Source: Eubacterium sp. (lineage in GTDB: Bacteria > Bacillota > Clostridia > Peptostreptococcales > Anaerovoracaceae). From it: 64,000 bases of DNA. The DNA lies in contig JAFWJS010000035.1 of assembly GCA_017511535.1 (NCBI GenBank), positions 118,712 through 182,711 on the forward strand. Direction: 5' to 3'. Made by a program: the position numbers and the translations under genes. Shown in pieces: positions 33,125 to 42,136 of the stretch. Within the stretch, counting starts at the first letter, position 1. Each line of letters starts with the position of its first letter. The notes beneath the pieces were generated by a model. That model did no database searches and was not told where the DNA came from. It saw only the letters and a program-made list of their open reading frames with translations.

Positions 33125-34066
33125 ATGAAGAAAATCAGTTCAGTCTTAGCTATTGCGATCATAACTGTGATGATGACGGCAGCGCCTGCTTTTGCGGCGG
33201 GGTTCAGCATCGAGTCGACTACGCCGGAGAACGGCGCGAAGAATACGACCAAAGAGAACCTCTGCGTCAAGATAACTTTCAATAATGAAGTCGGCAATAA
33301 AGAGTCCGCGGAAGCGAACAAAGACGCGTTCCGGATCGTTAACAATAATGGGAAAGAGCTCCCGTCGCTCATCTATTACAATGAAGACGAGCCGAAGTAC
33401 GCTCTTGTCCTTGCGGACACGACCAAGATCCCGACTTCAGGGGATAACGCGATCAAAGACAATACTGAGTACACATGCATACTGGATGCTGACTTCAGAG
33501 ATAACGACGGCAACACACTTGGCCAGGAACAGAAGATAAGCTTCACAACAATGAATCAGGGCCGCGGCATGATCGTTTATATGGTACTCATGGTAGGCAT
33601 GATGGTCGCTATGATGGGAATGACGATATACCAGACCAAGAAGGAAGCCGACAGGCAGGCAGCCGGTGAAGCTGTTGAAGAGTCTTTCAATCCATATAAA
33701 GAAGCGAAGCAGTCAGGCAAGACAGTAGAGCAGGTCATCGCCGAGCACGAGAAAGAGAAAAACAGAAAGAACGGCGGCATCATGGGTATGCTCGCGGGAG
33801 GTAAAGAAGATGCCGCGAAGGATGATGGAGCTAAAGTCAGAGATAAGGACGCGAAGAGAGACGGCGAGTATTACTGTGTGAAGAGACCTCAGCCTATCTC
33901 GGCAGCGGGTTCCACATATAAGACAGGACGCAAAGCCAAGGCAGAAGCTGCGGCAGCAAAGGCTGAAGCCGAAAAGCAGGCGCGTAAGGCTGAAGGCTAC
34001 AGCAAGAAGAAGTCCGAGAAGAAAGACGAAGGAAAGAACAAGAAGAAGAAAGGCGGCAGAAAATAG
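33125..34066 (+). CDS. Exported membrane-anchored protein with Ig-like domain and basic tail
   Basis: A signal peptide (MKKISSVLAIAIITVMMTAAPAFAAG) leads to an Ig-like domain of the Big_5 kind at ~27-145: FSIESTTPENGAKNTT, VKITFNNEV, TEYTCILDADFRD, QKISFTT. A transmembrane helix follows at ~152-172, very rich in Met (MIVYMVLMVGMMVAMMG). The cytoplasmic part is polar and ends in a Lys/Glu/Ala-rich tail (KKSEKKDEGKNKKKKGG). GGAGG precedes ATG 33125; the frame is also open from 33098. The stop overlaps the apparent ispE start. Function unknown; the tail could bind nucleic acid or membranes. Confidence 0.75.
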   Translation: MKKISSVLAIAIITVMMTAAPAFAAGFSIESTTPENGAKNTTKENLCVKITFNNEVGNKESAEANKDAFRIVNNNGKELPSLIYYNEDEPKYALVLADTTKIPTSGDNAIKDNTEYTCILDADFRDNDGNTLGQEQKISFTTMNQGRGMIVYMVLMVGMMVAMMGMTIYQTKKEADRQAAGEAVEESFNPYKEAKQSGKTVEQVIAEHEKEKNRKNGGIMGMLAGGKEDAAKDDGAKVRDKDAKRDGEYYCVKRPQPISAAGSTYKTGRKAKAEAAAAKAEAEKQARKAEGYSKKKSEKKDEGKNKKKKGGRK

Positions 34067-35001
34067 TTATCCGTTCTTTTGCGAAAATCAATCTGTCGAT
34101 AGACGTCGGACCGCGCGGAAATGATGGATTCCACCCGGTCGATATGGTCATGCAGCAGCTTTCGTTTCATGACGATGTGACAGTACAGTATACGCCGCTG
34201 GAGGGAAGCGGTTCGTTTGACATAGAGGTCAGAACGAACCGCTATTATCTTCCGACCGGAAGGAAGAACCTTGCCTATCAGGCCGCGGAGCTGATGACGC
34301 GGGATCAACACGCCGCAGGTACCGTCAAGCCCGGAAAGATCCTTATCGATATAAAGAAGCGCATACCGGTCGCAGGAGGACTGGCGGGCGGAAGCGGAAA
34401 CGCCGCCGCCGTGCTGCACGGACTGAATATAATATGGGGCCTTCACCTGAGCCTGAAGGAACTTATGGACCTTGGCGCGGTACTCGGCTCCGATGTGCCG
34501 TTCTGCGTGATGGGTCAGGCACGGGCGAATCGGGATTTTCCTGAATACCTCAGGAACGATCCTCTGGCAGCATCGTGCGCGAGAGCGACAGGGAGAGGGA
34601 CTGAGCTTGAGCCGCTTCCCGCGCTCAAGACCTGGGCTGTGATCGCCAAGCCGAGATTCAGCGTCTCGACAAAGGACGTCTATGAAGGCATAGACGGGAT
34701 CGATATAGTGTCCAGACCGGACAATGACAGACTCACTGGCATCCTGAAAGCACGGCAGGACCCTTCGGAGGAAATGTACGCCGACTTCATAAATGTACTG
34801 GAACTCTATACGATAAACGCTTATCCGGAAGTGGGGAAGCTCAAGGAAGAAATGAAAGCCTCCGGCGCAGGTCTCACACTGATGAGCGGAAGCGGGCCTA
34901 CTGTATTCGGGCTGTTCAGAAAGGCAGCTGCAGCAAGAAACGCGTCGGATATCCTGCGCCATGCCGGATATACGGCGTTCTGGACCAGGACTACGCTTTG
35001 A
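34063..35001 (+). CDS. ispE: 4-diphosphocytidyl-2-C-methyl-D-erythritol kinase, with a non-canonical start
   Basis: IspE phosphorylates CDP-methylerythritol in the MEP isoprenoid pathway. The N-terminal family motif SFAKINLSIDVGPRGNDG is in frame, and the GHMP ATP loop PVAGGLAGGSGNAAAV and GSGPTVFGLF follow. The first ATG (34144) would delete the AKINL segment. Upstream of it to the previous in-frame stop there is no ATG, GTG, TTG or CTG that precedes the motif. ATA at 34063 overlaps the upstream stop (ATAG) with AAAGG nine bases ahead, so I place the start there. That would give 312 residues. An ATC at 34069 or a sequencing error (lost or altered base) are alternatives. Confidence 0.8.
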   Translation: MVIRSFAKINLSIDVGPRGNDGFHPVDMVMQQLSFHDDVTVQYTPLEGSGSFDIEVRTNRYYLPTGRKNLAYQAAELMTRDQHAAGTVKPGKILIDIKKRIPVAGGLAGGSGNAAAVLHGLNIIWGLHLSLKELMDLGAVLGSDVPFCVMGQARANRDFPEYLRNDPLAASCARATGRGTELEPLPALKTWAVIAKPRFSVSTKDVYEGIDGIDIVSRPDNDRLTGILKARQDPSEEMYADFINVLELYTINAYPEVGKLKEEMKASGAGLTLMSGSGPTVFGLFRKAAAARNASDILRHAGYTAFWTRTTL

Positions 35002-35014
35002 TCAGGAGAATCAA

Positions 35015-35689
35015 ATGGACGCAAGCGAGCACGTAAATCACAAACCGCTCAGAGAGCGGGTATATGACCAGCTGAAGAGACGTCTTCTCACAGGGAAGAT
35101 AAGGCCCGGAACAAGGATGATGGAAGTTGATCTTGCATCTGACCTAGGAGTTTCCAGGACGCCTGTGCGCGAGGCGATCCGTGAGCTCGGCAAGGAAGGT
35201 CTTGTTACCATAGAACCGAGACGCGGCGCTTTTGCGTCGGAGATATCAGTCAAGGACATGATCGATACGCTGACCGTACGGGAAGAACTGGATGCGCTCG
35301 CCGCTTCACTTGCTGCTTCCAGGATCACTAAGGCAGATGAGAAGAAGCTTCTGGAGCTTACCGATAAATATGCCTCCGCGATAGAATCCGGAGACATGGA
35401 CACTATGATCAGGGCTGACGAGGCTTTCCATAAGCGTATAGCAAAGATCTCAGGGAACAAGACTCTGTATCAGGTCGTGAAGACTGTGCAGACTCAGGTA
35501 TTGAGATTCAGATATCTGTATTACGAAGACCTGGCGAATTATCAGAACATGCCTGCAGAACACAGAGAGATAATCGATGCTCTCATGACCGGAGACAGCG
35601 GACATGCCCGCGACGTTGCGTATGATCACGTCAGGAGGCTGAAAGATTTCGTGATAAGAGAGGGGTCCGACTTCGCGACTTACAGATGA
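35015..35689 (+). CDS. GntR-family transcriptional regulator (FadR/FCD type)
   Basis: A 224-residue DNA-binding regulator. The winged helix covers ~10-75 (PLRERVYDQLKRRLLTGKIR, RMMEVDLASDLGVSRTPVRE), and the C-terminal all-helical FCD ligand domain covers ~85-215 with DEAFHKRIAKISGN and EHREIIDAL, whose Asp/His residues usually bind a metal and a carboxylate ligand. An upstream in-frame ATG (34961) lies inside ispE; CAGGAG precedes ATG 35015. Ligand and targets are unknown. Terminator at 35721. Confidence 0.9.
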   Translation: MDASEHVNHKPLRERVYDQLKRRLLTGKIRPGTRMMEVDLASDLGVSRTPVREAIRELGKEGLVTIEPRRGAFASEISVKDMIDTLTVREELDALAASLAASRITKADEKKLLELTDKYASAIESGDMDTMIRADEAFHKRIAKISGNKTLYQVVKTVQTQVLRFRYLYYEDLANYQNMPAEHREIIDALMTGDSGHARDVAYDHVRRLKDFVIREGSDFATYR

Positions 35690-35720
35690 AACGGATGATA
35701 TATAGATAGTAATAAGAAAA

Positions 35721-35748
35721 GAGGCTGACGGGTCTTCCCGCCAGCCTC
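35721..35748. terminator. Bidirectional terminator between the GntR and htrA genes
   Basis: GAGGCTGACGGG and CCCGCCAGCCTC pair with a TCTT loop. The minus-strand reading is followed by TTTTCTTATT, the plus-strand by TGTATATTTAT, so it best serves htrA. Confidence 0.85.
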
Positions 35749-35784
35749 TGTATATTTATAGAGGGTCAATTGAAAAAGACTTTT

Positions 35785-37416
35785 TTAGTGGCTGGTATCT
35801 GAGCTTGTCAGGGTCGTCGTGATCTTGACAGTCTCTCCGTTGTCTCTCGCGATACCGAGCTTTACCTTGTCTCCGACTTTCTTTTTTGAAAGAATGGAAG
35901 ACAGTTGATCGTTGTCAGAGATCGTCGTTCCTTCGGCTTCATAGATGATGTCACCTGCCTGGAGTCCGGCCGCTTTTGCTTCATCGCTGGTCACCTGTTT
36001 GATCAGGAGTCCGCCGTATTTGTATCCGAACTGCATCGCTGTCTGGTTGTCAACAGGGGATACCATGATGCCGATGATAGGAGTGCTCTTGCTGAGATCT
36101 GAGCTGTCGCCTGAATTGACGTTCCCGCCGGTCTCGATGATCTTCTTGGCGATCTTGGCAGCTTTGTTGATAGGCGTCGCGAACCCGAGTCCGTCGATGT
36201 CAGATCCTGTTGATTTCGCTTCTACGATACCGATGAGGTTTCCGGATGTGTCGAACATGCCACCTCCTGAATTTCCGGGGTTGATAGAAGCGTCTGTCTG
36301 GAACAGGTTAAGAGTCCTGTTGTCGACTGTCAGGTTTCTATTGAGAGCACTGATGATACCAGTGGTAGCTGTTCCGGAAAGAGTTCCCAGAGGATTTCCG
36401 ATCGCGACTACCTGATCTCCTACCTCAAGCTTGCTGCTGTCGCCGTATGTGGCCTCCTGCAGATTCTTGGCGTCGACCTTGATGACTGCGATGTCGTTGG
36501 AAACATCCGCGCCTATGACCTCTGCGTCATATTCCTTACCGTTCCTCAGAGTGACTTTGATTTTCCTTGCGCCTTCAATAACGTGCTCGCATGTGATGAT
36601 GTAGCCGTCGCTCTGGATGATGACGCCGCTTCCGGCACCTTGAGTGACGTAGTTCTGCATCCACATATCTGTAGCTACAGACTCTGTGGTTATTGAAACG
36701 ACAGAGTCCTGCGTCTTTTCTATTATGCTTTTATATGAAAGCGACTCGTCGGATGTCGTAAGAGTGTAGTTGGTCGCGTGTCCGCTGCCGGATTCTTTGT
36801 TGTTAAGATAGGTCGTATACGCAGTCGTGATCCCGACTGAAGCGAGCATCGTTAGGAGCATGGCTATGATAAGGAATATCACGAAAAATCTCTTTGTCAC
36901 ATATCCCGGCTTCTTCGTCTGGTAATATGCTGCTCTTCCTGCTTCAGGTGCGGCGTACCGGTACGTCTGGCCGGCATCGTAGGATCCGGAGTCCTGTGAG
37001 TCATTGAAGCCGTTTCCGGTCTCGCTGTTCACTTCGCTGAATCCGCTTCCCACGTTCTCTTCCGCCTCGGTGAAAGAGCTGTCCACTGTCTCTTCTGCCT
37101 GAACAAAGCCGTTTTCTTCAAAATCAGTATTATGTACCGTGACTTCTTCAGCAGATCCTGCTTCATCAAGAGGCTGCGTCGCGTCGAGGTCTGCCGGCTC
37201 GGCAGGCGTCTCAGGCTGCTCAGCTGCTTTTGCTGCCGCGGCATCTGCGATTTCCGCCGCTCTGGCAGCGTCTGTCTCTGCAGCTGTATTTTCCGCAGCT
37301 TCCCTTATCTCTGCGTCCGCAGCTTCCCTGGCTTCTGTAACTTCTGCTTCTGTTTTCTGTTCAGCCGTCTGCCCGAGGTCACGGTCAAAAATGCTTCCAA
37401 ATTCTTTTTCTTCCAT
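35785..37416 (-). CDS. htrA: HtrA/DegP-like membrane-anchored serine protease with PDZ domain
   Basis: An extracytoplasmic quality-control protease of 543 residues. Residues 1-~175 form a disordered Ala/Glu-rich cytoplasmic region, residues ~176-200 the single membrane helix (FFVIFLIIAMLLTMLASVGI). The trypsin-like domain has the triad His278 (ITCEHVIEGA), Asp308 (SNDIAVIKV) and Ser383 (INPGNSGGGMF). A PDZ domain covers ~440-535 (IIGIMVSPVD, QAGDIIYEAEG). The N-terminal region is unusually long and acidic with repeats of Ala. It is divergent from ddl. Confidence 0.95.
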   Translation of the reverse strand: MEEKEFGSIFDRDLGQTAEQKTEAEVTEAREAADAEIREAAENTAAETDAARAAEIADAAAAKAAEQPETPAEPADLDATQPLDEAGSAEEVTVHNTDFEENGFVQAEETVDSSFTEAEENVGSGFSEVNSETGNGFNDSQDSGSYDAGQTYRYAAPEAGRAAYYQTKKPGYVTKRFFVIFLIIAMLLTMLASVGITTAYTTYLNNKESGSGHATNYTLTTSDESLSYKSIIEKTQDSVVSITTESVATDMWMQNYVTQGAGSGVIIQSDGYIITCEHVIEGARKIKVTLRNGKEYDAEVIGADVSNDIAVIKVDAKNLQEATYGDSSKLEVGDQVVAIGNPLGTLSGTATTGIISALNRNLTVDNRTLNLFQTDASINPGNSGGGMFDTSGNLIGIVEAKSTGSDIDGLGFATPINKAAKIAKKIIETGGNVNSGDSSDLSKSTPIIGIMVSPVDNQTAMQFGYKYGGLLIKQVTSDEAKAAGLQAGDIIYEAEGTTISDNDQLSSILSKKKVGDKVKLGIARDNGETVKITTTLTSSDTSH

Positions 37417-37516
37417 ATCAATTCCTTCTTCCTGTGTTTATATATATATATAAAATACCCGCATGGCAATGTCATAAACAGACTTGCCGGAAGGCATTTC
37501 CCTTGAGTACACTCAT

Positions 37517-37522
37517 ATTATA
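37517..37522 (-). promoter_or_regulatory. Possible -10 element for htrA
   Basis: A perfect TATAAT on the minus strand about 100 bases before the htrA start. No convincing -35 element was found upstream, so this is a weak call. Confidence 0.3.
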
Positions 37523-37595
37523 CATGCAGAATATGAAAAAAATGTGATAAAAAATATGAAAATTATGTGAGAACTGAGTGATATCGTATCTCATG

Positions 37596-37624
37596 TTGGT
37601 ATTGAAGAGAAGTTATGTTAAAAT
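37596..37624 (+). promoter_or_regulatory. Promoter for ddl
   Basis: TTGGTA (37596-37601) and TAAAAT (37619-37624) with a 17-base spacer, ~50 bases before the ddl start. Confidence 0.6.
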
Positions 37625-37672
37625 ATTAAAAGGTATGAGTAAAACAGCTATCGTGAAAGGAGCTTGAAAGCA

Positions 37673-38722
37673 ATGGACAGGATCGGAGTGTTTTTCGGGG
37701 GAAAATCAACAGAGCATGAAGTATCATGCATCTCTGCAACAGCAGTCATCAAGGCCATAGATAAAGAGAAACATGACCTTGTATACATAGGAATAAATAA
37801 ACAGGGTAAGTGGTTCCGCTACGACGGACCTGAAGACAATATAGCTGACGGTTCATGGGAGCAGACTGCAGAGCCGCTGAACATGGGAGACCTTCCTGAC
37901 CTTATCGACTTCGCTCTTCCGATCATGCATGGAGCGTACGGTGAGGACGGTAAGCTGCAGGGCGTATTCGAGATGCTCGATATCCCTTACGCAGGATGCG
38001 GCGTGCTGGGATCTGCACTCGCCATGGATAAGGAGGCTGCCAAACTGTGCTTCCTCGCAGAGGGCGTGCCGACGGTCGAGTTCGTGAACACTACAGCTGA
38101 AGAGATCAAAGAAGATCCGGAACCGGTCATCAAGACCTGCGAGGAGGAATTTGATTATCCGATGTTCGTCAAGCCGGTGAACCTCGGGTCAAGCGTAGGA
38201 ATATCGAAGGTCCGTAATACTGAACAGCTGAGGCAGGGCCTTACAGAGGCGGCGAGATACGATAAGAGAATAATAATTGAAAGAGGAATAGACGGACGTG
38301 AAGTCGAATGCGGAGTGATCGGTAACGAGACACCGCTTGTGACCGGCATCGGCGAGATAGAAGCGGGAAATGACTTTTATGACTATGAGGCCAAATACTC
38401 TGGGAACGTGGGGACTGTAGTCACAGTGCCTGCTAAGAATGTGCCGGATGAGACAGTCCAGCAGATCAGAGCGATCGCGGCAGCGGCATACAAGGTGATC
38501 GACTGCGAGGGATTCGCGAGAGTCGACTTCATGATAGAGAACGGAACGGGGAACATATATCTGAATGAAATAAACACCATCCCGGGATTCACGCAGTACA
38601 GCATGTTCCCGACACTCTGGCAGGAGGCAGGCGTTTCGTTCACAGAACTGATAGAGAGGATAGTGGGATATGGATATGAAAGATATAATGCTAAAAATAA
38701 CAGGCTCTCAGTTCGAGGGTGA
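37673..38722 (+). CDS. ddl: D-alanine--D-alanine ligase
   Basis: Ddl makes the D-Ala-D-Ala dipeptide of peptidoglycan. It is an ATP-grasp enzyme: GKSTEHEVSCISA at the N-terminus, IMHGAYGEDGKLQG, MFVKPVNLGSSVGISKV (ATP site) and LNEINTIPGFTQYSMFP (Mg2+ site). ATG 37673 is preferred over a TTG at 37664 because AAAGGAG lies 10 bases upstream; this gives 349 residues. The 3' end overlaps the DUF1934 gene by 53 bases in another frame. Confidence 0.95.
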   Translation: MDRIGVFFGGKSTEHEVSCISATAVIKAIDKEKHDLVYIGINKQGKWFRYDGPEDNIADGSWEQTAEPLNMGDLPDLIDFALPIMHGAYGEDGKLQGVFEMLDIPYAGCGVLGSALAMDKEAAKLCFLAEGVPTVEFVNTTAEEIKEDPEPVIKTCEEEFDYPMFVKPVNLGSSVGISKVRNTEQLRQGLTEAARYDKRIIIERGIDGREVECGVIGNETPLVTGIGEIEAGNDFYDYEAKYSGNVGTVVTVPAKNVPDETVQQIRAIAAAAYKVIDCEGFARVDFMIENGTGNIYLNEINTIPGFTQYSMFPTLWQEAGVSFTELIERIVGYGYERYNAKNNRLSVRG

Positions 38723-39131
38723 CAAGCCTCAGGACAGAATGGAGTTCGTCACCGAAGGCAAGATGTATGAGGGCGAAGAAGGATCGACATGCCTGGAGTA
38801 CGACGAGAGTGAGTTCTCAGGATTCCCGGGATGCAAGACAAGCCTTACGCTTAAGGGCGACTACGTGAAGATGCAGAGGAAAGGCGAGAATCTGCAGGAG
38901 GGGACCGTCATGGAGTTCCAGAGCGGGAAGCGTTTCACGAGTAAATATGATACTCCGTTCGGGATAATGGATATGGAGATACTTACTGACAAGGTTGACA
39001 ATACTCTTGACGAGACGGGGAACGGACATGTGAACATCGACTACCACGTGAGCCTCGACGGAGCGGTAGAAGGAAGAAACGAGCTGCGCATAGAAGTCAC
39101 AGCTCCGGCAGCGGAAGAAACGGCAAACTGA
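38670..39131 (+). CDS. DUF1934 family lipocalin-like protein
   Basis: A 153-residue small beta-rich protein of the YwiB/DUF1934 type: MLKITGSQFEGD at the start, GSTCLEYDESEFSG, KTSLTLKGDYVKMQRKG and the closing VNIDYHVSLDGAVEGRNELRIEV. The family is beta-barrel-like with unknown function. It starts inside ddl; GAGAGGA lies before the two closely spaced ATGs (38670, 38676) and a third is at 38688, so the exact start is uncertain. Coupled to ddl. Confidence 0.8.
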   Translation: MDMKDIMLKITGSQFEGDKPQDRMEFVTEGKMYEGEEGSTCLEYDESEFSGFPGCKTSLTLKGDYVKMQRKGENLQEGTVMEFQSGKRFTSKYDTPFGIMDMEILTDKVDNTLDETGNGHVNIDYHVSLDGAVEGRNELRIEVTAPAAEETAN

Positions 39132-39164
39132 TTTACAGACTGAAAGCAGAAAGGCACAGATAAG

Positions 39165-39269
39165 ATGAACAAGAAGAACAAGAGGCTGATAGCAAAGGTG
39201 ATAGTGATCGTTCTGATCGCGGCCATGATCATACCTACTATCATATTTGCTATGCAGGGATCAATATAA
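39165..39269 (+). CDS. 34-residue membrane peptide
   Basis: A short frame between DUF1934 and DUF1846 with AAAGG ten bases before ATG 39165. The peptide has a basic start (MNKKNKRLIAK) and one hydrophobic helix (VIVIVLIAAMIIPTIIFAM), ending QGSI. Nothing else explains this gap. It is too short to assign a family; it looks like a single-pass membrane microprotein, and expression is unproven. Confidence 0.55.
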   Translation: MNKKNKRLIAKVIVIVLIAAMIIPTIIFAMQGSI

Positions 39270-39344
39270 TATATTTATGAATGAAGAAATGGCACCGGAA
39301 AAGCTCAGGGGCACAGGCAAATCACAGCGATGAAAGGAAAACAG

Positions 39345-40862
39345 ATGAGAGAGATCGGCTTTGATGCAGAGAAATACATGAAGGAGCAGTCTGAGTACAT
39401 ACGCGACCGTATCAACTCGGGCGACCATGAAAGGCTGTATATGGAATTCGGCGGCAAGCTCGTGCACGACAAACACGCGGCCAGGGTCCTGCCGGGTTTT
39501 GATGAGAATGCCAAGATCAAGCTTCTCCAGAACCTGAAGGATCAGGTGGAGATCATCATCTGCATCTATTCCGGCGCGATAACGACGAACAAGACGCGTC
39601 AGGACTTCGGCATCACGTACGACCTGGAGGTGCTCCGCCTTATCGACACGTTCCGTAAGTATGACCTTGACATAAACAGCGTCGTCGTCACAAGATACCA
39701 GGACGTGGACTCTGTGAACATGTTCATCAACAAGCTCGAGCGCCGCGGCATCAGAACGTACAAGCACTTCTATACTAAAGGCTATCCAAGTGACGTAGAT
39801 ACTATCGTAAGTGATGAAGGCTACGGTGCCAATCCATACATAGAAGTCACAAAGCCGCTGGTCGTCGTTACGGGGCCGGGCGGCGGAAGCGGCAAGCTCG
39901 CGACGAGCCTCTCACAGCTGTACCATGAGAATCTGCGCGGCGTCAAAGCGGGATACGCGAAGTTCGAGACGTTCCCTATCTGGAATCTGCCGCTCAAGCA
40001 TCCTGTCAATATCGCGTATGAGGCTGCTACGGCGGATCTGAAGGATGTGAACCAGCTGGACTCATTCCATCTTGAAGCTTACGGCGTTACAGCTGTGAAC
40101 TACAACCGCGACATGGAAGTGTTCCCTGTCGTGAAGAGGATCATTGAGAAGATCACAGGAAAAGAATCGGAATATAAATCGCCTACTGACATGGGCGTCA
40201 ACCGCGCGAAGGCAGGTATAATAAATGATGAAGTATGCCGCTACGCGGCGGTACAGGAGATAATCCGCAGATATTTCATCGCAGAAGTGGACTACAAGAA
40301 GGGAAAGATCAGCGAGGAGACGCTGGAACGTTCGCGTCTTCTGATGGATGACGTCGGCGCATATCCGGAAGACAGGAAGTGCGTTGAGCCGGCACGGGCG
40401 AAAGTTGAAGAAAAGCATGAGCTGGACAAGAAACGCTATGAGAACGTAGTCGCAATGGCGGTGGAAATGCCGGACGGTCATATGATCACAGGCAGGAGCT
40501 CCAGGCGTATGGTAGCGGCTGCTGCGGCGGTCCTGAACAGCATCAAATATCTTGCCGGTATGGATGACGACACTATGCTCATCGCGCCTGATGTGCTTGA
40601 GTCGATACAGAGGCTGAATACGGAAGCGCTGTCTTCTGAGAAGACGAGCCTGAACTGTGAGGAGATACTGATAGCGCTCACTATCTCGACCACAAGGAAT
40701 CCGGCGGCAAAGCTTGCTGCGGAAAAACTGACCGAGCTGTCAGGGTGCCGTGCTCACTGTACGGCGATCCTGTCAGACAGAGATGAGCAGACGCTGAAAG
40801 CGCTCGGGATCGACGCGACGTGCGACCCTGAGTATGTGACGACAAATCTGTATAATAACTGA
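39345..40862 (+). CDS. DUF1846 domain-containing protein
   Basis: A 505-residue protein of the DUF1846 family, found mainly in Firmicutes. The start [21 protein letters not shown] and the segments [21 protein letters not shown] (a phosphate-loop-like turn) and [17 protein letters not shown] are characteristic. Members are cytoplasmic; the function is not established to my knowledge. ATG 39345 is chosen over 39330 because AAAGGA lies between them at the right distance. No terminator before the hbd promoter was seen. Confidence 0.88.
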   Translation: MREIGFDAEKYMKEQSEYIRDRINSGDHERLYMEFGGKLVHDKHAARVLPGFDENAKIKLLQNLKDQVEIIICIYSGAITTNKTRQDFGITYDLEVLRLIDTFRKYDLDINSVVVTRYQDVDSVNMFINKLERRGIRTYKHFYTKGYPSDVDTIVSDEGYGANPYIEVTKPLVVVTGPGGGSGKLATSLSQLYHENLRGVKAGYAKFETFPIWNLPLKHPVNIAYEAATADLKDVNQLDSFHLEAYGVTAVNYNRDMEVFPVVKRIIEKITGKESEYKSPTDMGVNRAKAGIINDEVCRYAAVQEIIRRYFIAEVDYKKGKISEETLERSRLLMDDVGAYPEDRKCVEPARAKVEEKHELDKKRYENVVAMAVEMPDGHMITGRSSRRMVAAAAAVLNSIKYLAGMDDDTMLIAPDVLESIQRLNTEALSSEKTSLNCEEILIALTISTTRNPAAKLAAEKLTELSGCRAHCTAILSDRDEQTLKALGIDATCDPEYVTTNLYNN

Positions 40863-40922
40863 TATGAGTGCGGAAGACATCTTTAACAAAGTTCTGAGAG
40901 CGGCTTTTGTTAAATAATTATC

Positions 40923-40950
40923 TTTACTTTCACACTGCATGTGGTACAAT
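40923..40950 (+). promoter_or_regulatory. Promoter for hbd
   Basis: TTTACT (40923-40928) and TACAAT (40945-40950) with a 16-base spacer. Confidence 0.6.
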
Positions 40951-40959
40951 TGATTTAAG

Positions 40960-40983
40960 CCGGTTGTCGGTAACGATAGCCGG
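40960..40983 (+). promoter_or_regulatory. 5' leader hairpin of hbd with GNRA-type loop
   Basis: CCGGTTGTCG and CGATAGCCGG form a 10-bp stem (two G-U pairs) closed by GTAA, a GNRA tetraloop. It lies a few bases after the predicted transcript start, where such hairpins protect mRNA 5' ends. Confidence 0.6.
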
Positions 40984-41037
40984 TATTAAAAACTTTGCAA
41001 AGGTTTTAAACAATATTACTTTTAGGAGGTAACAGAC

Positions 41038-41883
41038 ATGAAAGTTGGAGTTATCGGATCAGGCACAATGGGAGCTGGCATCGTTCAGGTTCTTGCTCAG
41101 CACGGACATGTAGTAGTAATGAATGCCAGGCATCAGGAATCCGTTGACAAGGGCATCGCAAAGGTCGAGAAGAGCCTTGCCAAGCTCGTTGCCAAGGAGA
41201 AGATCGCAGCAGAGGATAAGGATGCTGCAATGGCACTGATCACAGGAACAACAGACATCGCCGGAGTTAAAGACGCAGACCTCATCATCGAGGCAGCTGC
41301 AGAGAACATGGAAGCAAAGAAAGCGCTGTTCAAAGAGCTTGATGAGCTCGTAGGACCGGACTGCATCCTCGCTTCCAACACATCTTCACTCTCTATCACA
41401 GAGATCGCAATGGCTACATCAAGACCTGACAAGGTTGTAGGAATGCATTTCTTCAATCCTGTTCCTGCAATGAAGCTTGTTGAGATCATCAATGGACTTC
41501 TGACATCAGAAGAAACAAACAAGGCTGTTACAGACCTCGCTGCAGAGCTCGGAAAGTCACCTGTACAGGTCAAGGAAGCTCCTGGATTCGTAGTTAACAG
41601 GATCCTGATCCCTGAGATCAATGAAGCTATCGAGATCCTGAACGAGGGCATCGCTTCCGCAGAGGACATCGATACAGCCATGAAACTTGGCTGCAACCAC
41701 CCAATGGGACCTCTCGCACTGGGCGACCTCATCGGACTGGACGTTTGCCTCGCTATCATGAACACACTCTACACAGAGTTTGGCGACAGCAAGTACAGAC
41801 CATCCATCCTCCTCAAGAAGATGGTAAGAGCCGGCAAGCTCGGTATGAAGACAGGCGCTGGATTCTACGATTACAGCAGATAG
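41038..41883 (+). CDS. hbd: 3-hydroxybutyryl-CoA dehydrogenase
   Basis: Hbd reduces acetoacetyl-CoA to 3-hydroxybutyryl-CoA in butyrate-type fermentation. The NAD(P)-binding [17 protein letters not shown] is at the N-terminus, the catalytic His lies in [17 protein letters not shown], and [16 protein letters not shown] and the C-terminal [15 protein letters not shown] follow. The length of 281 is normal. Codon use is visibly more biased than that of its neighbours (almost no rare codons), which together with the AGGAGG ribosome site, leader hairpin and strong terminator points to high expression. It is a single-gene unit; the other beta-oxidation-type genes (thl, crt, bcd) are not next to it. 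Confidence 0.96.
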   Translation: MKVGVIGSGTMGAGIVQVLAQHGHVVVMNARHQESVDKGIAKVEKSLAKLVAKEKIAAEDKDAAMALITGTTDIAGVKDADLIIEAAAENMEAKKALFKELDELVGPDCILASNTSSLSITEIAMATSRPDKVVGMHFFNPVPAMKLVEIINGLLTSEETNKAVTDLAAELGKSPVQVKEAPGFVVNRILIPEINEAIEILNEGIASAEDIDTAMKLGCNHPMGPLALGDLIGLDVCLAIMNTLYTEFGDSKYRPSILLKKMVRAGKLGMKTGAGFYDYSR

Positions 41884-41916
41884 TTTCAGCGCGGAACATC
41901 ACGAAGTTTCAAATGC

Positions 41917-41954
41917 AAGACCTTCACGGGACGCCGTGGGGGTCTTCTTTTTGT
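41917..41954 (+). terminator. Terminator after hbd
   Basis: AAGACC / GGTCTT enclose CACGG / CCGTG with a GACG loop, followed by TTCTTTTTG. Confidence 0.9.
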
Positions 41955-42101
41955 TTGCTCAGTTGAGGCAGAAAAGGCGGCGTTTCAAATACAAAAAAGA
42001 AGGGCTTTGATCGATTATTGCTACAAATCGAAAGAACCAGCTGGATTTGTATAACTGACTCTGCGTGGACTATGGGGTACTGACCATGACTCCGCCCTTG
42101 T

Positions 42102-42130
42102 TTGACATGCTCACGGAAATATAGTAGATT
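42102..42130 (+). promoter_or_regulatory. Promoter for rho
   Basis: TTGACA (42102-42107) and TAGATT (42125-42130) with a 17-base spacer, giving a leader of over 200 bases. The 41955-42100 stretch before it shows no feature I can name. Confidence 0.6.
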
Positions 42131-42136
42131 ATTATC

